This document shows positions 7,483-9,020 of a stretch of 9,020 bases of DNA, in pieces; within the stretch, counting starts at the first letter, position 1, and each line of letters opens with the position of its first letter. Where the stretch lies: contig JBPOFU010000106.1 of assembly GCA_051252075.1 (NCBI GenBank), positions 1-9,020 of the forward strand, read 5' to 3'. The notes under the pieces are model-generated. The model did not search any database and had not been told where the DNA came from. It saw nothing but the letters and a program-made list of their open reading frames with translations. The position numbers and the translations under genes were made by a program. Source of the DNA: Oceanococcus sp051252075. GTDB lineage: Bacteria; Pseudomonadota; Gammaproteobacteria; Nevskiales; Oceanococcaceae.

Positions 7483-8474
7483 TCCCTCTCATACTGCATA
7501 CCCCAGGCGAACCCGCAGGGATCGGCCCGGAACTCATCGTCAAACTGGCGCAGACAGCTAGCGCAGCGTGTCGGGTCGCAGTCGGTGATATCGACGTCTT
7601 GCAAGCCGCGGCAAAACAACTGCAGCTGCCATTGCAATTGACGCCATGGCGACCACATCAGCGCAAACCCAGCCCCGCCGGAGAGCTTCAAATACTCTCG
7701 GTACCGCTCGCTCAGACAGTCCAAGCCGGACAGCCCTCGCCCACGAATGCGGCCAGCTTGTTGCAAGGCCTGCGGGTTGCAGCCGAGTATGCGCGCCAAG
7801 ACACGGCCGCCATGGTGACTGGCCCTTTAAACAAAGCAGTTATCAATCAAGCCGGCATAGCGTTTACTGGGCACACCGAATTTATCGCTGAATATTGTCG
7901 CTCTGGCATTCCTGTCATGATGCTGGTGAGTGGTGATTTGCGAGTCGCACTGGCGACCACGCACCTGCCCTTAAGGCAAGTTGCCGAGGCACTGAGTTTT
8001 GATAGTTTGCTGCATTGCATGCGCATCATGCAGCACGACCTTTGCAAACATTTTGGAATTAATAGGCCGCGCATTCAGGTTTGCGGATTGAATCCGCATG
8101 CGGGTGAAAATGGTCATCTGGGATTAGAAGAAATCGAATTTATAGAACCCGCGATTGAGGCCATGAATCAAAGCCAATCAGTCGCCCATTTCATAGGCCC
8201 AGTGCCCGCCGACACGGCGTTCACGCAGCAGCATCTCCGAACCTGCGATGCTGTATTGGCCATGTATCACGACCAAGGACTACCCACTTTGAAACATGCC
8301 GGCTTCGGCCAAGCGGTCAATGTCACCCTAGGCTTACCCATAGTGCGCACTTCGGTCGACCATGGCACGGCTTTCGACATTGCCGGTTTAGGGCTAGCCG
8401 ATATTGGCAGCCTACAAAGCGCGGAAGCACTCGCTATCGAACTTGCTATCCAACGCGGCGCTGAACATGGATAA
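7479..8474 (+). CDS. pdxA: 4-hydroxythreonine-4-phosphate dehydrogenase PdxA
   Basis: PdxA oxidises 4-phosphohydroxy-L-threonine with NAD in the deoxyxylulose-5-phosphate-dependent route to pyridoxal phosphate, acting as a cytoplasmic metal-dependent dimer. The 331-residue product matches E. coli (329). The N-terminus HTPGEPAGIGPE (7-18) is characteristic. The metal-binding histidines are H162 (TTHLPL), H207 (NPHAGE) and H264 (YHDQG), with VTGPLNK at 113-119 and TSVDHGTAFD at 291-300. The start is TTG 7479: it gives exactly the family N-terminus, and the first ATG lies about a hundred codons further on. That TTG overlaps the surA stop as TTGA, so initiation probably depends on ribosomes finishing surA. 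The 3' end overlaps ksgA by eight bases. Confidence 0.96.
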   Translation: MIPLILHTPGEPAGIGPELIVKLAQTASAACRVAVGDIDVLQAAAKQLQLPLQLTPWRPHQRKPSPAGELQILSVPLAQTVQAGQPSPTNAASLLQGLRVAAEYARQDTAAMVTGPLNKAVINQAGIAFTGHTEFIAEYCRSGIPVMMLVSGDLRVALATTHLPLRQVAEALSFDSLLHCMRIMQHDLCKHFGINRPRIQVCGLNPHAGENGHLGLEEIEFIEPAIEAMNQSQSVAHFIGPVPADTAFTQQHLRTCDAVLAMYHDQGLPTLKHAGFGQAVNVTLGLPIVRTSVDHGTAFDIAGLGLADIGSLQSAEALAIELAIQRGAEHG

Positions 8475-9020
8475 GCATCGGCCCCGCAAGCGCTTCGGGC
8501 AGAACTTCCTCACAGACCGCAACATTATTGATCGTATTGTCAGCGCCATTGCACCGCAAAAAGATCAACACATCGTGGAGATCGGCCCCGGCCAAGCCGC
8601 CCTGACACAAGCCTTACTGCCGCACTGTGGGCAATTGACCGCGATAGAGATTGATCGCGATCTGTCAGCCAAACTACAAACCCAGTTTGCAGAACAAGCC
8701 CATTTTAAATTGCTCGAAGCGGACGCACTCAAGGTTGATTTCGCTACGCTCAGTGACCGCCCTATGCGTTTGGTCGGCAATTTGCCTTACAACATATCCA
8801 CGCCCTTGGTTTTTCACCTGCTGCAAAGCCAAGCAAAAATTACCGATTTTCACATCATGCTGCAGCGCGAAGTTGCCGACCGCATGAATGCAGAACCTGG
8901 CAATAAAATTTACGGCCGCTTGACTGTGGCTGTGAGTTTGGCCGCCCGCGTGGACAAATTGTTCGATGTTGCACCCGGTTCCTTTTCCCCCCCCCCGAAA
9001 GTGCAATCGTCGATTATTCG
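8467..9020 (+). CDS. ksgA: 16S rRNA dimethyladenosine transferase KsgA/RsmA (partial, C-terminus off the window)
   Basis: KsgA uses S-adenosylmethionine to dimethylate two adjacent adenosines in the 3' terminal hairpin of 16S rRNA, a late step of small-subunit maturation. The gene opens at ATG 8467, inside the last codons of pdxA, and stays open for 184 codons to the window edge; the family is about 270 residues, so roughly a third is missing. Residues 5-16 (RPRKRFGQNFLT) are the family N-terminus. VEIGPGQAALT at 37-47 is the SAM-binding loop, AIEIDRDL at 59-66 follows, and NLPYNIS at 105-111 is the catalytic motif. FSPPPKVQSS at 173-182 is the conserved segment before the C-terminal domain. 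Its three prolines are written in an unbroken run of ten C. The reading frame is intact throughout. Confidence 0.96.
   Translation, partial: MDKHRPRKRFGQNFLTDRNIIDRIVSAIAPQKDQHIVEIGPGQAALTQALLPHCGQLTAIEIDRDLSAKLQTQFAEQAHFKLLEADALKVDFATLSDRPMRLVGNLPYNISTPLVFHLLQSQAKITDFHIMLQREVADRMNAEPGNKIYGRLTVAVSLAARVDKLFDVAPGSFSPPPKVQSSII
8987..8996 (+). repeat. Ten-C homopolymer inside ksgA
   Basis: Ten consecutive C lie directly after a TTTT run, encoding the end of a serine codon and three prolines of the conserved FSPPPKV motif. The length as given keeps ksgA in frame. It is the longest mononucleotide run I noticed in the window, and such tracts are prone to slippage in replication and to miscounting in sequencing. 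Confidence 0.9.

Noticed and set aside
1..9020. Mobile elements, CRISPR arrays, tRNAs, toxin-antitoxin or defence genes
   Set aside because: Nearly every base belongs to a recognised housekeeping gene. I saw no inverted-repeat pairs, spaced direct repeats or foreign-looking genes, so I do not claim a new system here.

Overview
This 9,020-base window is densely packed chromosomal DNA from a gammaproteobacterium. It carries nine protein-coding genes and almost no non-coding DNA: no intergenic gap exceeds 40 bases. Two local gene orders place it. Divergent pilT/yggS, and divergent murU-amgK beside lptD-surA-pdxA-ksgA, both match arrangements I recall from Pseudomonas-type gammaproteobacteria. 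The type IV pilus motor, lipopolysaccharide (LPS) export and the MurU/AmgK recycling route all fit a Gram-negative, twitching, environmental lineage. I cannot name a genus from the sequence alone.

Layout from left to right: a partial pilT runs leftward off the window edge (minus strand, 2-856). Only 24 bases away and divergent is yggS (881-1600, plus), which overlaps rpiA (1597-2253, plus) by ATGA. rpiA converges on murU (2275-2949, minus) with 21 bases between them. murU lies downstream of amgK (2946-3947, minus), again with an ATGA overlap. 21 bases beyond the start of amgK, the divergent lptD cluster begins: lptD (3969-6131), surA (6172-7482), pdxA (7479-8474) and ksgA/rsmA (8467 to the window end, partial).

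The genes work together in three groups. AmgK phosphorylates recycled N-acetylmuramic acid and MurU turns the product into UDP-MurNAc, which bypasses de novo UDP-MurNAc synthesis. LptD is the outer-membrane LPS translocon and SurA is the periplasmic chaperone that helps fold it. PdxA makes a pyridoxal phosphate (PLP) precursor and YggS maintains PLP homeostasis, so two PLP genes sit in separate operons here. KsgA methylates 16S rRNA, RpiA interconverts pentose phosphates, and PilT retracts type IV pili.

I found no mobile element, phage gene, CRISPR array, tRNA or rRNA, and no candidate for a new system. The points worth a second look are modest: a ten-C homopolymer inside ksgA, TTG starts on lptD and pdxA, a compact LptD that keeps all four disulfide cysteines, the yggS-rpiA pairing, and a small GC hairpin before surA.
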